Shown here: positions 1-10,371 of the stretch, piece by piece
How positions within the stretch are numbered: the first letter of the stretch is position 1
How the letters are laid out: the number at the start of each line of letters is the position of its first letter
DNA from: Alphaproteobacteria bacterium
GTDB lineage: Bacteria; Pseudomonadota; Alphaproteobacteria; Caulobacterales; Parvularculaceae
Length of the DNA stretch: 57,876 nucleotides
Assembly (NCBI GenBank): GCA_013151255.1
Contig: JAADIQ010000061.1
Location: 1 to 57,876 of the forward strand
Reading direction: 5' to 3'
Notes under the pieces: model-generated
Told to the model about the DNA's origin: nothing
The model's database searches: none
What the model saw: the letters and a program-made list of their open reading frames with translations, nothing else
Made by a program: the position numbers and the translations under genes

Positions 1-22
1 CGCCTTCGGGCGGGGTTTATTC
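1..22 (+). terminator. Hairpin with TTCG loop, likely end of upstream gene
   Basis: CGCC (1-4) pairs with GGCG (9-12) around a TTCG tetraloop and is followed by GGG and a T-rich run (TTTATTCTTTT). The stem is cut by the window edge and may extend further left. It looks like an intrinsic terminator for a plus-strand gene that lies outside the window. Confidence 0.5.
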
Positions 23-30
23 TTTTCAAA

Positions 31-45
31 TTAATAGCGATTTAA
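31..45. promoter_or_regulatory. CtrA-type site (TTAA-N7-TTAA) upstream of rpe
   Basis: TTAA at 31-34 and TTAA at 42-45 are separated by exactly seven bases, the consensus half-site spacing of the alphaproteobacterial cell-cycle regulator CtrA. It lies about 50 bp before the rpe start. rpe is not a classical CtrA target, and the site is in an AT-rich gap, so a chance match is possible. Confidence 0.35.
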
Positions 46-93
46 TCGCCCTGATTCTTGCGCATGAAAGCCGCATCACGATACGTCATGGCC

Positions 94-756
94 ATGAACC
101 CTTTGCGTATTGCCCCGTCCATTCTCGCCGCCGATTTTGCCCGCCTGGGCGCCGAAGTTGAGGCGGTCACAACCGCCGGCGCTGATTTTATCCATATCGA
201 TGTGATGGACGGGCATTTCACGCCCAACCTCACCATCGGCCCGGCGGTGGTGGCGGCTATCCGCCCGGCGACCAAACTGCCCTTCGACGTGCATCTGATG
301 CTGTTGCCGGCGGACCCTTATATCGAGGCGTTTGCTGAGGCTGGCGCGAATATTTTAACCGTGCATCCCGAAGCCGGCCCACATCTCCACCGCACGCTTC
401 AGCGCATCAAAGCGACGGGCGCCAAAGCCGGCGTTGCGCTTAACCCGGCGACCCCGGCGTCGGCGCTGGAACCGGTGCTTGAGGAGTTGGATCTGGTGTT
501 GGTGATGTCGGTTAATCCGGGGTTTGGCGGTCAGAAATTTATTCCCTCGCAGCTTAAAAAAATCGAATTGCTCCGGGAGCTGATTAATCGCAGCGGTAAA
601 GATATTATGCTCGAGGTCGATGGCGGCGTTGACCCGCAGACCGCGCCGCAGGCGATCGCCGCCGGCGCTGATGTGCTGGTCGCCGGCTCGGCGGTGTTTC
701 ACGGCGGGGCCGATAGCTACGCCGCCAACATTCGCGCTTTAAGGGGGCCAGCCTAA
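94..756 (+). CDS. rpe: Ribulose-phosphate 3-epimerase
   Basis: Interconverts ribulose-5-phosphate and xylulose-5-phosphate in the pentose phosphate pathway, in the cytosol. The 220-residue protein is a complete TIM barrel. It opens with [11 protein letters not shown]; metal and catalytic residues are His34 and Asp36 ([12 protein letters not shown]), His67 (DVHLM) and Asp176 (EVDGGVD), and the phosphate loops NPGFGGQKF and AGSAVF are present. ATG94 was chosen because homology starts at [13 protein letters not shown]88, ATG64 and TTG58 are in frame and would add up to 12 residues without family support. The next gene starts 4 bp after the stop, so the two are probably translated from one message. 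Confidence 0.95.
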   Translation: MNPLRIAPSILAADFARLGAEVEAVTTAGADFIHIDVMDGHFTPNLTIGPAVVAAIRPATKLPFDVHLMLLPADPYIEAFAEAGANILTVHPEAGPHLHRTLQRIKATGAKAGVALNPATPASALEPVLEELDLVLVMSVNPGFGGQKFIPSQLKKIELLRELINRSGKDIMLEVDGGVDPQTAPQAIAAGADVLVAGSAVFHGGADSYAANIRALRGPA

Positions 757-760
757 ACCG

Positions 761-2407
761 ATGGCAAGCGCAGCAAAACCCCGTAACGCAACAGCCAATA
801 GCGGTCCGCGCGATGTGTTCGACCGGGTTCAGAAGGCATGGGGCGAAAGCCCGTTTTATCAGGCGCGGTTGCGCGGTCCGGCGCCGGACCGGCTGTTGTT
901 TCAGCCCGATGATCCGTTCACGCCGGATAAAGATTTTGCGCAGTCTTTCGCCCGCGGACGCCTCGCGCTGGGCGATGAGGTGGTCGATTGCGAGGGCGAA
1001 CTTGAAACGATTTGGACATTGGCGCGGCGCGACGGACCGCTCGACGCATTCCTTCAGGAATTTGCCTGGTTGCGCCATATGGAAGCGCTGGGCGAGGCGG
1101 GCGGACCGATGGCGCGCCTGCTTGTGAAAGCCTGGCTCGACAATTATGAAAAATGGTCAGCCTATGCGTGGGACCCTTATTCGGTATCTGAACGGCTGGT
1201 GCAAATGTGCGCGCATCATCCATTATTGCTGGCCCAGCGCGATGCGCTGTGGCGCAGCCGGGTGCTGTCGGCGATGGCGCGCCAGACCCGTCACCTTGCG
1301 CATACCGCACACCGCGCCGAGACCGGGTTTGACCGGTTGATGACCGCGTTGGGGCTTTGCGTCGCCGGCTATTGCCTGCCCGGATGTGAAGGCCCGGCCG
1401 AGCGCGGCGTAGAAATGGCGCGCCGGGAATTGCGCCTGCAACTGCGCGCCGATGGCGGCCATATCAGCCGCAATCCTTCACGCCAGCTAAAACTCGCGGT
1501 GCGTTTGCAGACGGTAATTAAAGCGATTGAAACACGCGGGTTTCAACCGCCGGGGTTTTTGCGCCACACGGTTTTGCGCGCCAATGCGATGGCGGCGTTT
1601 TTTCGTTGCGCTGATGGGCGGCTCGCGGTGTTCAATGGCGGCTATGAAGATGATGGGCGCGCCGTGCTCGCGATTCACAAAGCGGTAAATCCGGAAGTCG
1701 CGCCAGCTAGTTTTGCCCGCCATTCCGGCTACCACAAATTGCTGGCCGGGCGGACGATGGTGATTGTCGATACCGGCGATGATAGCGGCGCGCAGCGTTA
1801 TAAGAGCGCCGGCTCGTTTCATTTTTCTTCCGGGCGCAGCCGGATTTTTGTCAATTGCGGCAATGGCGGCCATCGCGCGGCGCAATGGCGCAAGGCGTTG
1901 GAAAAGCGCGCAGCGCATTCGGCGCTGTCCTTTGAGGACGGCTTTGCGGCGCCAACCTTTGGGCCGACGGCGCATCGCCGGGCAGAAGACGCCAGAGGAC
2001 AGCTGCTGGAATGTGAGCGGCAATTTATCCTCGCTGACGCGGTCAATGCGCGTTACATGCGCCGGCTTTATCTTTCCGCCGGCGGGGCGGATTTGCGCGG
2101 TGAGGAATTCCTCGCCAACCTGCCGCAAGATGTCCTGTCGGCGGCGGTGTGGCGGTTTCACCTGCATCCATCAATACGCGCCTCGCTCGCCCGCGATAAG
2201 CGCTCGGTGATTTTGCTGGCGCCAAATAAGGAAGGCTGGCGATTTAAATCGAATTGCTGTGCGCTGGAGCTGGACAAAAGCGCCTATTGCGGCGATGGCG
2301 GCGCGCCGGTCTCGACTGAGCAAATCATCATTCGCGGCGCACGGTTCAAGCCGCTGGGGGGCGGCCTTTCGGTGAAATGGGGATTGCGGCGGCAAGATGC
2401 AGTTTGA
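761..2407 (+). CDS. Heparinase II/III family protein
   Basis: Belongs to the heparinase II/III-like family, whose characterised members are polysaccharide lyases acting on uronic-acid polymers; the substrate of this alphaproteobacterial branch is unknown to me. The 548 residues fall into an N-terminal alpha-helical toroid-like half (about 15-250, with YAWDPYSVSERL) and a C-terminal beta-rich half (about 290-540, with FHFSSGRSRIFVNCG). I see no signal peptide, so it may act inside the cell or leave by another route. It starts 4 bp after rpe, implying co-transcription. A link to envelope polysaccharide recycling is suggested by the CapD-like gene downstream, but that is inference. Confidence 0.85.
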   Translation: MASAAKPRNATANSGPRDVFDRVQKAWGESPFYQARLRGPAPDRLLFQPDDPFTPDKDFAQSFARGRLALGDEVVDCEGELETIWTLARRDGPLDAFLQEFAWLRHMEALGEAGGPMARLLVKAWLDNYEKWSAYAWDPYSVSERLVQMCAHHPLLLAQRDALWRSRVLSAMARQTRHLAHTAHRAETGFDRLMTALGLCVAGYCLPGCEGPAERGVEMARRELRLQLRADGGHISRNPSRQLKLAVRLQTVIKAIETRGFQPPGFLRHTVLRANAMAAFFRCADGRLAVFNGGYEDDGRAVLAIHKAVNPEVAPASFARHSGYHKLLAGRTMVIVDTGDDSGAQRYKSAGSFHFSSGRSRIFVNCGNGGHRAAQWRKALEKRAAHSALSFEDGFAAPTFGPTAHRRAEDARGQLLECERQFILADAVNARYMRRLYLSAGGADLRGEEFLANLPQDVLSAAVWRFHLHPSIRASLARDKRSVILLAPNKEGWRFKSNCCALELDKSAYCGDGGAPVSTEQIIIRGARFKPLGGGLSVKWGLRRQDAV

Positions 2408-2460
2408 GGCTGGCCTTGGCGCGATGCGTTGGCTAACCTCCGACGGTCGGGCATTTGTTT

Positions 2461-3681
2461 ATGGGTACCGGGATGGCGAATATTTTTAACGGCTTTGCTG
2501 AGCTTTTGCGCAAGCGCGACACCAAGCAGGCGCCAAGAAAAGCAGCTGCAAATGCTGACCTGTCCTATCTATTGCCGCGAGCGCCGCGCAAGATTGACCA
2601 GCGCGCTGCGCGCAAGCTGATTGCCGGCCGCCGGGTTCTGGTGACGGGCGCCGGCGGCACCATCGGTTCGGAGCTGGCGCGCCAGATTGCGTCCTTTGGC
2701 CCAGCCCATCTCGCGTTGATAGATAATTCCGAATTTGCGCTTTATCAGATAGATCTGGAGCTTCGCGAAGCCGGCTATGGGCCGTTGATTTCTTCTTCGC
2801 TTACCGACATCTGCAACACTCATCATCTTAATCGCGTGTTCGAACATCATGCGCCGGAATTTGTCGTTCATGCGGCGGCGTTCAAACATGTTCCCATCGT
2901 TGAAGAAAACCGTTGCGCCGGCGCGCTAACCAATGTGTTTGGCGCCCGAAGCGTGTTTGACGCGGCGATGGAGAACGGCGCGGCCAGCGTTGTCTTTATT
3001 TCCACCGACAAGGCGGTCAACCCGACGAGTTTCATGGGCGCCACCAAACGCATCGCCGAGCTTTATGCGCAAGCCCTTGATGTGGCGCAAAACGATACCC
3101 GTTTTGTGACCGTCCGGTTCGGCAATGTGCTGGGTTCAACCGGGTCGGTGGCGCCATTGTTCACGCGGCAGATTGAACGCGGCGGCCCGGTAACGGTCAC
3201 CGACCCTGAGATTTTGCGTTATTTTATGATTACCAGTGAAGCAGTGCAGCTGGTGTTGCGCGCGGCGAGCCTTGATGTTGCGGAGAAAACCATCGTCACC
3301 CATGACGGGCGGATATTTGTTCTCGACATGGGCGATCCGGTGAAAATCCTCGACCTCGCCAAAGGCATGATTGACGCTCATGGCCTTAAAGTCGGAACCG
3401 ATATTGAAATCAAGTTCACAGGGCTGCGCCCCGGCGAGAAATTGTTTGAGGAAATTTTTCTCGATACAGACAAGCTGATAAAAACCGGCGCTGACGGTGT
3501 TCTGCTTGCATCACCGGCGATGATTGACCTGCCGCTTTTGACGCCGCGGCTTGAAGATGTCATCAAATTTGCACGGTTAGGAGATCAAGCGGCGCTTGAC
3601 GACGCCGTCCACCATCTGGTGCCGGAATTTAGCGCGCCTACCTCCAATTCCGCGCATGCGGGCAATCAGCCAAGCAAATGA
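2461..3681 (+). CDS. CapD/WbpM-like UDP-sugar 4,6-dehydratase (short form)
   Basis: An SDR-superfamily nucleotide-sugar dehydratase/epimerase of the polysaccharide biosynthesis (CapD, WbpM, FlaA1) family. The Rossmann motif is GAGGTIGSELA near residue 65, followed by the substrate loop AAFKHVPIVEEN and the catalytic stretch STDKAVNPTSFMGATKR. Methionine stands where classical SDRs have tyrosine (M-x3-K), as in the WbpM branch. The transmembrane half of full-length WbpM/CapD is absent; only a charged leader of about 50 residues precedes the fold, so the enzyme is probably cytosolic. ATG2461 is used; ATG2473 and TTG2455 are alternatives. The likely role is to make a 4-keto-6-deoxy amino sugar precursor for surface glycans. 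The exact substrate cannot be read from the sequence. Confidence 0.85.
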   Translation: MGTGMANIFNGFAELLRKRDTKQAPRKAAANADLSYLLPRAPRKIDQRAARKLIAGRRVLVTGAGGTIGSELARQIASFGPAHLALIDNSEFALYQIDLELREAGYGPLISSSLTDICNTHHLNRVFEHHAPEFVVHAAAFKHVPIVEENRCAGALTNVFGARSVFDAAMENGAASVVFISTDKAVNPTSFMGATKRIAELYAQALDVAQNDTRFVTVRFGNVLGSTGSVAPLFTRQIERGGPVTVTDPEILRYFMITSEAVQLVLRAASLDVAEKTIVTHDGRIFVLDMGDPVKILDLAKGMIDAHGLKVGTDIEIKFTGLRPGEKLFEEIFLDTDKLIKTGADGVLLASPAMIDLPLLTPRLEDVIKFARLGDQAALDDAVHHLVPEFSAPTSNSAHAGNQPSK

Positions 3682-3726
3682 CATTGCTGCGAATCGATTA
3701 AAACGCATTACGAAAATGGTGATCAA

Positions 3727-5310
3727 ATGAGCGAGCATACCCCCGTTCGACGGGTGCTGTTGTCTGTCTCCGACAAGACCGGACTGGCGGACTTTGCGCG
3801 CCGGCTGTCGGCGGCTGATGTTGAACTTGTATCCACCGGCGGCACCGCGGCGGCGCTGCGTGATGCGGGGCTTGAGGTGCGCGATGTCTCGGCGCTTACC
3901 GATTTTCCGGAGATGATGGACGGTCGCATCAAGACGTTGCACCCGCGCGTGCATGGCGGTTTGCTGGCGCTGCGCGACAATGCCGAACATCGCCAATCGA
4001 TGGAGGATCACGCGATTGAGGCCATCGATCTTCTGGTGGTCAATCTCTACCCGTTTGAGCAAACCGTTCGCGGCGGCGGCGGATATGACGATTGCGTTGA
4101 GAATATCGATATTGGCGGACCGGCGATGATCCGCGCAGCGGCGAAGAACCATCGCTTTGTCGGCGTCGTGACCGACCCTGCCGATTACGACCGGGCCGCT
4201 GGCGAAATTGAAACCATGAACGGCTTAAGCGAGGCGACAAAAAAGAATTTTGCGTTGAAAGCCTTCGCCATGACCGCCGCCTATGACAGCGCGATTGCGG
4301 CGTGGTTTCGCGACCAGACCGGCGACGTCTATATGCGCCATTTCTCCGTTGGCGGGGTGCTCGCCAATGAGTTGCGCTATGGCGAGAACCCGCACCAAAC
4401 AGCGGCTTTATATAAAACCGGCGATCCTCGTCCGGGGGTTGCGACCGCGCGCCAGCTTCAGGGCAAGGCGCTGTCCTATAACAACCTCAACGACACCGAT
4501 GCGGCCTATGAGTTGATCGCGGAATTTGATCCGCGAACGCCGGCAGTCGCGATTATCAAACATGCAAACCCTTGCGGGGTTGCCGCCGCGCCCGATCTTT
4601 TGTCGGCCTATGAAAGCGCGCTGCGCTGCGATCCGGTCTCCGCCTTTGGCGGCATCGTCGCGGTCAACCAGACGCTGACGCGCGCGCTGGCGGAAAAAAT
4701 CATTGAAGTGTTTACCGAGGTGGTAATTGCGCCGGATGCGGAAGAGGGTGCGATTGAAGTCTTCTCGAAAAAGAAAAACTTGCGCCTCTTGCTTGCCGGC
4801 GGCGTGCCGGATGTGAAAGCCGGCGGTATGGTTGTAAAACCGATTGCCGGCGGGCTTTTGGTTCAATCGAAGGACAATGCCTGCACCATGCGCGCCGACC
4901 TCAATGTGGTTACAAAACGCACGCCGAGCGATCAGGAAATTGACGATATGCTGGTTGCCTTCCGGATTGCAAAACATGTGAAGTCAAACGCGATTGTCTA
5001 CGTAAAGGATGGCGCGGCGGTGGGGATTGGCGCCGGGCAGATGAGCCGCCTCGATTCAAGCCGGATTGCGGCGCGCAAAGCGGTGGATGCGGCGCAGGCT
5101 TGCGGCGCGTCTGAGCCGCTGACGCGAGGCTCGGTTGTCGCCTCGGACGCCTTCTTTCCGTTTGCAGACGGGCTGCTGAGCGCTGCCGAGGCTGGCGCGA
5201 CGGCCGTCATTCAACCCGGCGGTTCCATGCGCGACGATGAAGTCATCGCCGCCGCTGACGAGGCCGGATTGGCGATGGTGTTTACCGGCATCCGCCATTT
5301 CAGGCATTAA
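3727..5310 (+). CDS. purH: Bifunctional AICAR formyltransferase/IMP cyclohydrolase
   Basis: Catalyses the last two steps of de novo purine synthesis: formylation of AICAR with 10-formyl-THF, then ring closure to IMP. It has 527 residues, the normal family length. The N-terminal MGS-like cyclohydrolase domain (about 8-150) contains STGGTA and [16 protein letters not shown]. The formyltransferase domain follows, with RYGENPHQ and the catalytic Lys278-His279 (IKHANPCG). The C-terminal RHFRH is typical. Its stop lies 11 bp from the convergent stop of the NAD-GDH gene, with no room for a separate terminator. Confidence 0.97.
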   Translation: MSEHTPVRRVLLSVSDKTGLADFARRLSAADVELVSTGGTAAALRDAGLEVRDVSALTDFPEMMDGRIKTLHPRVHGGLLALRDNAEHRQSMEDHAIEAIDLLVVNLYPFEQTVRGGGGYDDCVENIDIGGPAMIRAAAKNHRFVGVVTDPADYDRAAGEIETMNGLSEATKKNFALKAFAMTAAYDSAIAAWFRDQTGDVYMRHFSVGGVLANELRYGENPHQTAALYKTGDPRPGVATARQLQGKALSYNNLNDTDAAYELIAEFDPRTPAVAIIKHANPCGVAAAPDLLSAYESALRCDPVSAFGGIVAVNQTLTRALAEKIIEVFTEVVIAPDAEEGAIEVFSKKKNLRLLLAGGVPDVKAGGMVVKPIAGGLLVQSKDNACTMRADLNVVTKRTPSDQEIDDMLVAFRIAKHVKSNAIVYVKDGAAVGIGAGQMSRLDSSRIAARKAVDAAQACGASEPLTRGSVVASDAFFPFADGLLSAAEAGATAVIQPGGSMRDDEVIAAADEAGLAMVFTGIRHFRH

Positions 5311-5321
5311 GCGCGCACCAT

Positions 5322-8300
5322 TTAAGCCTGAGTTTGCGCAATCAATTCATCGACTTTGCGGGCAAAGAGCGAAAATTTGCCAACGCTGACCGGCCCGGAA
5401 AGGTCGAGCTCAGCCGACACATCATGAAACTGGCTGGCGGGCGCATCAAAAGTTTCTTCCCATTGGGCGAGCAGCTTGTGGGCCCATTCGGCCGGCGCGC
5501 TTTTCGGTTCAGAACGTGTAAACGTAATGATCGATTTCGTCAGCTCGCGCTGCTTTGCGGCCAGGTCTTCGGTAATCTGGCGAATGGCGATGTTGTCATA
5601 GTGATCAACCGGCGGTGCGCTTCTGGCTTTCTCGCGCAGCGCATCGAAACCGAACGCCCGACCGACGGCGAAGTATACACAACCAGCGCTAGGGTTGGAC
5701 CATCCTGTCTCTTCTGCAAGGTCGATAATGTCGAGCGCATATTCCATCGCCGGCAACGCAGCGGCTTGTCGGGCGATGGTCTTCGGCGCGCCTTCGCTCA
5801 CCCAATAGTCGATACGCTCTTCAAGCGCCTTTGTCGCTTCGGCAGATAAAATATCAGGCAGCGCTTTTCTAAACTGCGCAACCGGCGCCTGGTATTTTGC
5901 CGCCGCCTCTTCGATGCTGGGGTTGTCGTTGTCGTCTATCGACCGGTGTGCGCTTAACAGGTGAAAAACCTGTTCGCGCAGCAGGGTTGAAATCTCAATA
6001 TAAAGCGCGGTCTGGGTTTTTGTCGGCGCCTTGTTGTCCAATGCATTTATCGCGCTTGCAAAACTATCAAGCTTATAAATCCGCCGCGCAGCCTCATAGG
6101 CGAGGGCGACGGCTGCGAAATCGACGCCAATAGTGTCGACGACGCGCTGCGTGAAAGTGATGCCACAAGTGTTGACAATTTCATTAGAGAGCCTGGTAGC
6201 GATAATCTCCCGGCGCAGTTGATGGCTGGCAATCGGTTTGGTGAAATGGTGGAGCGCCTCCGGGAAATACGCAAACAGTTCAGCTTCAAAAGCGGGATCG
6301 TCCGGCGCCTCAGAGGCCAGCAGTTCGTCAAACAGCCACATCTTAGCATAGGCCAGCATCACCGAAAGTTCAGGGCGGGTGAGACCTGCCTGTTGCTGGC
6401 GCAGGGTAATGATGTCGTCTTGGGACGGAAGAAATTCAAGCGCCCGGTTAAGCCGGCCGTTGCGCTCCAGCGTTGTCATCAGCCGCGCATGGACATCGAG
6501 ATCGTCCGCCGCCTTCGCCTCCATCTGCGAGACGGCGCGGGTTTGCTCGTAATTATGGCGCAGGACATGATCGGCGACATCATCCGTCATCGAGGCCAGA
6601 AGATCGTTGCGGTCTTTTTGTTTTAATTCACCCTGCTCAATCGCTGACGATAGCAGGATTTTTATGTTGACCTCGTGGTCTGAGGAATCAACGCCGGCAG
6701 AGTTGTCGATGGCGTCGGTGTTGATGCATCCGCCGGCTTGCGCAAACTCAATGCGCGCCAGTTGGGTGAGGCCGAGATTGGCGCCTTCGCCGATGACTTT
6801 GGCGCCGCTCTGGCTGGCGTTAATGCGCACCGCATCATTGGCCCGGTCGCCAACCCGCCAGTTTTCTTCGCCCTCGGCTTTGAAATAAGTCCCAATCCCG
6901 CCAAGCCAGAACAGCTCAACCGGCGCTTTGAGAATGGCGGTGATCAATTCGTTCGGCGTCAGCTTTGCAGCGTCAATGCCGAGCAGAGCTTTTATCTCCG
7001 GCGTCAGCGAAATCGATTTTGCGGATCGCGAAAAGACGCCGCCGCCTTTGGAAATCAGCTTGCTGTCATAGTCCTGCCAGGAGCTGCGGGGCAGATCGAA
7101 CAGGCGCGCGCGTTCTGCGTATGATTTTGCCGGGTTCGGATCGGGGTCGATAAAGATATCGCGGTGATCAAACGCTGCGGTGAGCTTGGTTTGTTTGGAC
7201 AGCAACATGCCGTTGCCAAACACATCGCCGGACATGTCGCCAACCCCGGCGGCGGTGAAGGGTTCGGTTTGAATATCCTTGCCGAGTTCGCGGAAATGGC
7301 GTTTCACCGCTTCCCAGGCGCCGCGCGCGGTGATGCCCATAACTTTGTGGTCGTAGCCGACAGAGCCGCCGGAGGCGAATGCGTCTCCCAGCCAGAAACC
7401 ATATTCGTCCGAAATTGCATTGGCGGTGTCAGAAAATTGCGCCGTACCCTTGTCGGCGGCGACCACGAGATAGGGGTCGGGCTCATCCCACAAGACAGTG
7501 TCGGCTGGCGGTTTGATTTTCCCGCGAACAATATTGTCGGTCAGGTCGAGCAGACCGCGAATAAACAACTTGTACGCCTCGCGGCCGGCTTCGAAAATTG
7601 CCGTCCGATCGCCGGTCTGCGGCAATTGTTTTGGATAGAACCCGCCCTTCGACCCATTGGGAACGATCACCGCGTTTTTCACCTTCTGGGCTTTGACAAG
7701 CCCGAGCACTTCGGTGCGGAAATCCTCGCGCCGGTCCGACCAGCGCAAACCGCCGCGCGCGACAGCGCCGAACCGCAAATGCACGCCGTCGACAACCGGG
7801 CCGGATACGAAAATCTCGCGATACGGGCGCGGTTCGGGAAGTTCGTCGAGCTTGTGGCTGTCAATCTTGAACGAGATATAGGGTTTGGGATTTTCGCCAT
7901 CGGCGGTTTGATAGTAATTGGTGCGCGTGATGGCGGAAAAGAGATTGAGGAAATGCCGGAAGATTCTGTCTTCAGCAAGGCTTTCAACAGCGTTGAGGCT
8001 TTCTAAGACCACACCATCGGCTTTTTGAGCATCGACCGCCCGCTTGGCGGCGTCGCGTGCGCCGGCGGGATTAAAACGAGTGTGGAAAGCGGCGACCAAA
8101 TCGCGCGCGATGGCCGGGTTGTTGGACAGCGCCTCTTCCATATAGGCTTGCGAATAGGCAAAGCCCGCCTGCACATGATGCTTGGCGGCGGCGCGCAAAA
8201 TCCACGCTTCGCGCCAGTTAATGCCAGCGGTCAAAACCAGCGCATTGAACCGGTCGTCTTCGCTGCGCCCTTCAAGCACGGCCAGCATCGTGTCCTCGAA

Positions 8301-10229
8301 CGCCTGTTTAACTTCGCTCAGATCAATCGGTTGGTTTTTGTGCTGCTCGGTGTGGAAATCATGAATCCACATATCGCCGTCATCGCCATCCGTTTTCGCG
8401 GCGACCCGGTAGCCGGCCTCTTGAATGACGTTGAGGCCAAGGTTTTCGATTGTCGGGATTAATTTCGACAGCGGCAGCGGCCCGCCGCGGCGATAGATTT
8501 TGAGCCGAACAACTTCGCTGGCGTCCTTTTCAAAACGAAAGGCGCGCAGAACATTTGGTTGCGTGTCGAGTGCTTCCAGGCAGGCGATATCTTGCAACGT
8601 CTCGCTTAAGGCTGAGCGTTCCTTATAGCCGGCGCCAAAGGCTTTTTCGTATTTCTGAAACAGCGCCGCCGGCGTGACGCCATCTTGGGCGGACCGCATC
8701 GCCTCAAGCAAGTCGTCGCTCCAGTCGCGGCAAATTTCACGGATCTGTTGCGTCAGCTCGCCAACGCCCGGGCCTTCCGGCGCGCCCGGGCCGATGCTGA
8801 TGATGAAATGCACCCGCACCAGCGCCGCATCGCCAAAGGACGGCGCGAAGCTCATAATGTGCCCGCCATAGGTCGTGGCCAACAATGCGCCAATCTCTTC
8901 GCGGGTGTCGGAGTTGAAGCGGTCGCGCGGAATGAAAACCAGCGCGGAAACGAACCGGTCAAACCTGTCGCGGCGCAAGAAAAGTTTGGCGCGCGGCCTT
9001 TTGAAAAGCCTGAGGATGCCGAGGCTGACTTCGCGAAGCGCGTCGATATCAATCTGGAAGAGCTCGTTGCGCGGATAGGTTTCTAAAATATTGACCAGGG
9101 CTTTTTCATTATGACCGCCCGGGTGGAACGCAACCGTGTCGAGGACCGCCTGCACCTTGGCGCGAATGAGGGGAATGTCGGTCGCCGGTCGGTTGTAAGC
9201 GTCGGCTGTAAACAGGCCAATAAACCATTGTTCGCCGGTTACGCTTCCATCCAGCGCGTAGGTCTTGACGCCAACATAATCCATTTGAACGCGCCGGTGC
9301 ACGAAAGATTTTGTATTGGACTTCGCAACAATCAACGGCTCATTCGATTTCAGGAAAGCTTCAGCTGGTGGGGAAAGCTCGCCTGAAGGCAGGAATGTCG
9401 ACTTGAGAATTGCGCGTGTCGGGTCCTTCATTATTCCCAAATCTTGAGACGGGTCATGCACCAGAGTGAGGTCGTCGCCCAAGGCCGCGCTGTTAAACCG
9501 GCGCACGCCGAGAAAAGCAAAGCGGTTGTCCCAAAGCCATTTCAGGAACTCAATCGCCTCTTTTTGGTCTTCTTTTTTTACGCCCGAAAGCCGTGACTTT
9601 TCAAATTGCGCGATGCAACTGGCCAGCTGTGCGCGCATCGGCTCCCAGTCGGCGACGGCAATGGCGACGTCGTCAAGCACGCATTGGATATCTTCGCGCA
9701 AGGCGTCGATTTCGCATTCGCCAACCGGCGGGTCCATTTCCGCATGGATCATCGACTCGCGTACGGTCTGCCCTTTGCCGCCAGCGTCGCCAGATATGCG
9801 TGCGCCTTTTGTGTCGCGGGTAATGTCGATGACAGCGTTGGAAAAGAATGACAGCGGCTTGCCGGCTTCCGACAAGGCTGCTGAAATGGAATCGACCAGG
9901 AACGGTTTGTCATCGGTGACGATATCCAAAACCAGGCGCCTGCCGTTCCAGCCCTTTCCATCCTCAATCCGTATTGAGACGTTATCGCCCTCAGATTTGC
10001 GCGTCGCCGCCAGCGCCCAGCTTGTGCTTGCGCGCGTTAACAGCGCCTCCGGCTTCGACCAGATTGTGTCTTCACCAGTGGCGTAACAGACCAGCTGATC
10101 GACATAGCTGACAAAAGCTTTGGTAAGTTCCCCGTCTTCTCCGAAATCGCCGGTTTTGGTCTTTTTCGCGCGGTCGATGACCTTTTGAAGAATTTCGTGG
10201 TCTATATCGGTCAGGAAGCCCTCTGGCAT
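5322..10229 (-). CDS. NAD-specific glutamate dehydrogenase, 180-kDa type
   Basis: Oxidatively deaminates glutamate to 2-oxoglutarate with NAD, a mainly catabolic reaction in bacteria that grow on amino acids. At 1635 residues it matches the large GDH180 class. The N-terminal half carries the regulatory ACT-like segments. The catalytic core contains RGGLRWSDRREDFRTEVLGL and the substrate lysine in PNGSKGGF. The C-terminal region holds VRINASQSGAKVIGEGANLG and a helical tail. The start ATG has AGGAAAG upstream. It is the largest gene here and faces purH tail to tail. In Caulobacter, GDH (GdhZ) influences cell division by binding FtsZ; its GDH is of this size class, but whether this copy does so is unknown. 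Confidence 0.95.
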   Translation of the reverse strand: MPEGFLTDIDHEILQKVIDRAKKTKTGDFGEDGELTKAFVSYVDQLVCYATGEDTIWSKPEALLTRASTSWALAATRKSEGDNVSIRIEDGKGWNGRRLVLDIVTDDKPFLVDSISAALSEAGKPLSFFSNAVIDITRDTKGARISGDAGGKGQTVRESMIHAEMDPPVGECEIDALREDIQCVLDDVAIAVADWEPMRAQLASCIAQFEKSRLSGVKKEDQKEAIEFLKWLWDNRFAFLGVRRFNSAALGDDLTLVHDPSQDLGIMKDPTRAILKSTFLPSGELSPPAEAFLKSNEPLIVAKSNTKSFVHRRVQMDYVGVKTYALDGSVTGEQWFIGLFTADAYNRPATDIPLIRAKVQAVLDTVAFHPGGHNEKALVNILETYPRNELFQIDIDALREVSLGILRLFKRPRAKLFLRRDRFDRFVSALVFIPRDRFNSDTREEIGALLATTYGGHIMSFAPSFGDAALVRVHFIISIGPGAPEGPGVGELTQQIREICRDWSDDLLEAMRSAQDGVTPAALFQKYEKAFGAGYKERSALSETLQDIACLEALDTQPNVLRAFRFEKDASEVVRLKIYRRGGPLPLSKLIPTIENLGLNVIQEAGYRVAAKTDGDDGDMWIHDFHTEQHKNQPIDLSEVKQAFEDTMLAVLEGRSEDDRFNALVLTAGINWREAWILRAAAKHHVQAGFAYSQAYMEEALSNNPAIARDLVAAFHTRFNPAGARDAAKRAVDAQKADGVVLESLNAVESLAEDRIFRHFLNLFSAITRTNYYQTADGENPKPYISFKIDSHKLDELPEPRPYREIFVSGPVVDGVHLRFGAVARGGLRWSDRREDFRTEVLGLVKAQKVKNAVIVPNGSKGGFYPKQLPQTGDRTAIFEAGREAYKLFIRGLLDLTDNIVRGKIKPPADTVLWDEPDPYLVVAADKGTAQFSDTANAISDEYGFWLGDAFASGGSVGYDHKVMGITARGAWEAVKRHFRELGKDIQTEPFTAAGVGDMSGDVFGNGMLLSKQTKLTAAFDHRDIFIDPDPNPAKSYAERARLFDLPRSSWQDYDSKLISKGGGVFSRSAKSISLTPEIKALLGIDAAKLTPNELITAILKAPVELFWLGGIGTYFKAEGEENWRVGDRANDAVRINASQSGAKVIGEGANLGLTQLARIEFAQAGGCINTDAIDNSAGVDSSDHEVNIKILLSSAIEQGELKQKDRNDLLASMTDDVADHVLRHNYEQTRAVSQMEAKAADDLDVHARLMTTLERNGRLNRALEFLPSQDDIITLRQQQAGLTRPELSVMLAYAKMWLFDELLASEAPDDPAFEAELFAYFPEALHHFTKPIASHQLRREIIATRLSNEIVNTCGITFTQRVVDTIGVDFAAVALAYEAARRIYKLDSFASAINALDNKAPTKTQTALYIEISTLLREQVFHLLSAHRSIDDNDNPSIEEAAAKYQAPVAQFRKALPDILSAEATKALEERIDYWVSEGAPKTIARQAAALPAMEYALDIIDLAEETGWSNPSAGCVYFAVGRAFGFDALREKARSAPPVDHYDNIAIRQITEDLAAKQRELTKSIITFTRSEPKSAPAEWAHKLLAQWEETFDAPASQFHDVSAELDLSGPVSVGKFSLFARKVDELIAQTQA

Positions 10230-10345
10230 GATCTTTCCTCGCCCACTTTATGGCTACATGCTAGCCGTCATAACGTGAAGAGTTTGGGAAAGTCTAACGA
10301 TTTAAGGCTACGTGCAGAGAAATTTGCGTATGCGAACAATGTCAC

Positions 10346-10371
10346 AAAAAGCCGGCTAAATAGCGCTTTTT
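10346..10371 (-). terminator. Candidate intrinsic terminator overlapping the end of the membrane-protein gene
   Basis: AAAAAGC (10346-10352) and GCTTTTT (10365-10371) form a 7-bp stem with a 12-nt loop. Read on the minus strand it ends in a T-run and it overlaps the TAG stop at 10356. The rest of 10230-10345 is the leader region of the GDH gene. Confidence 0.4.
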
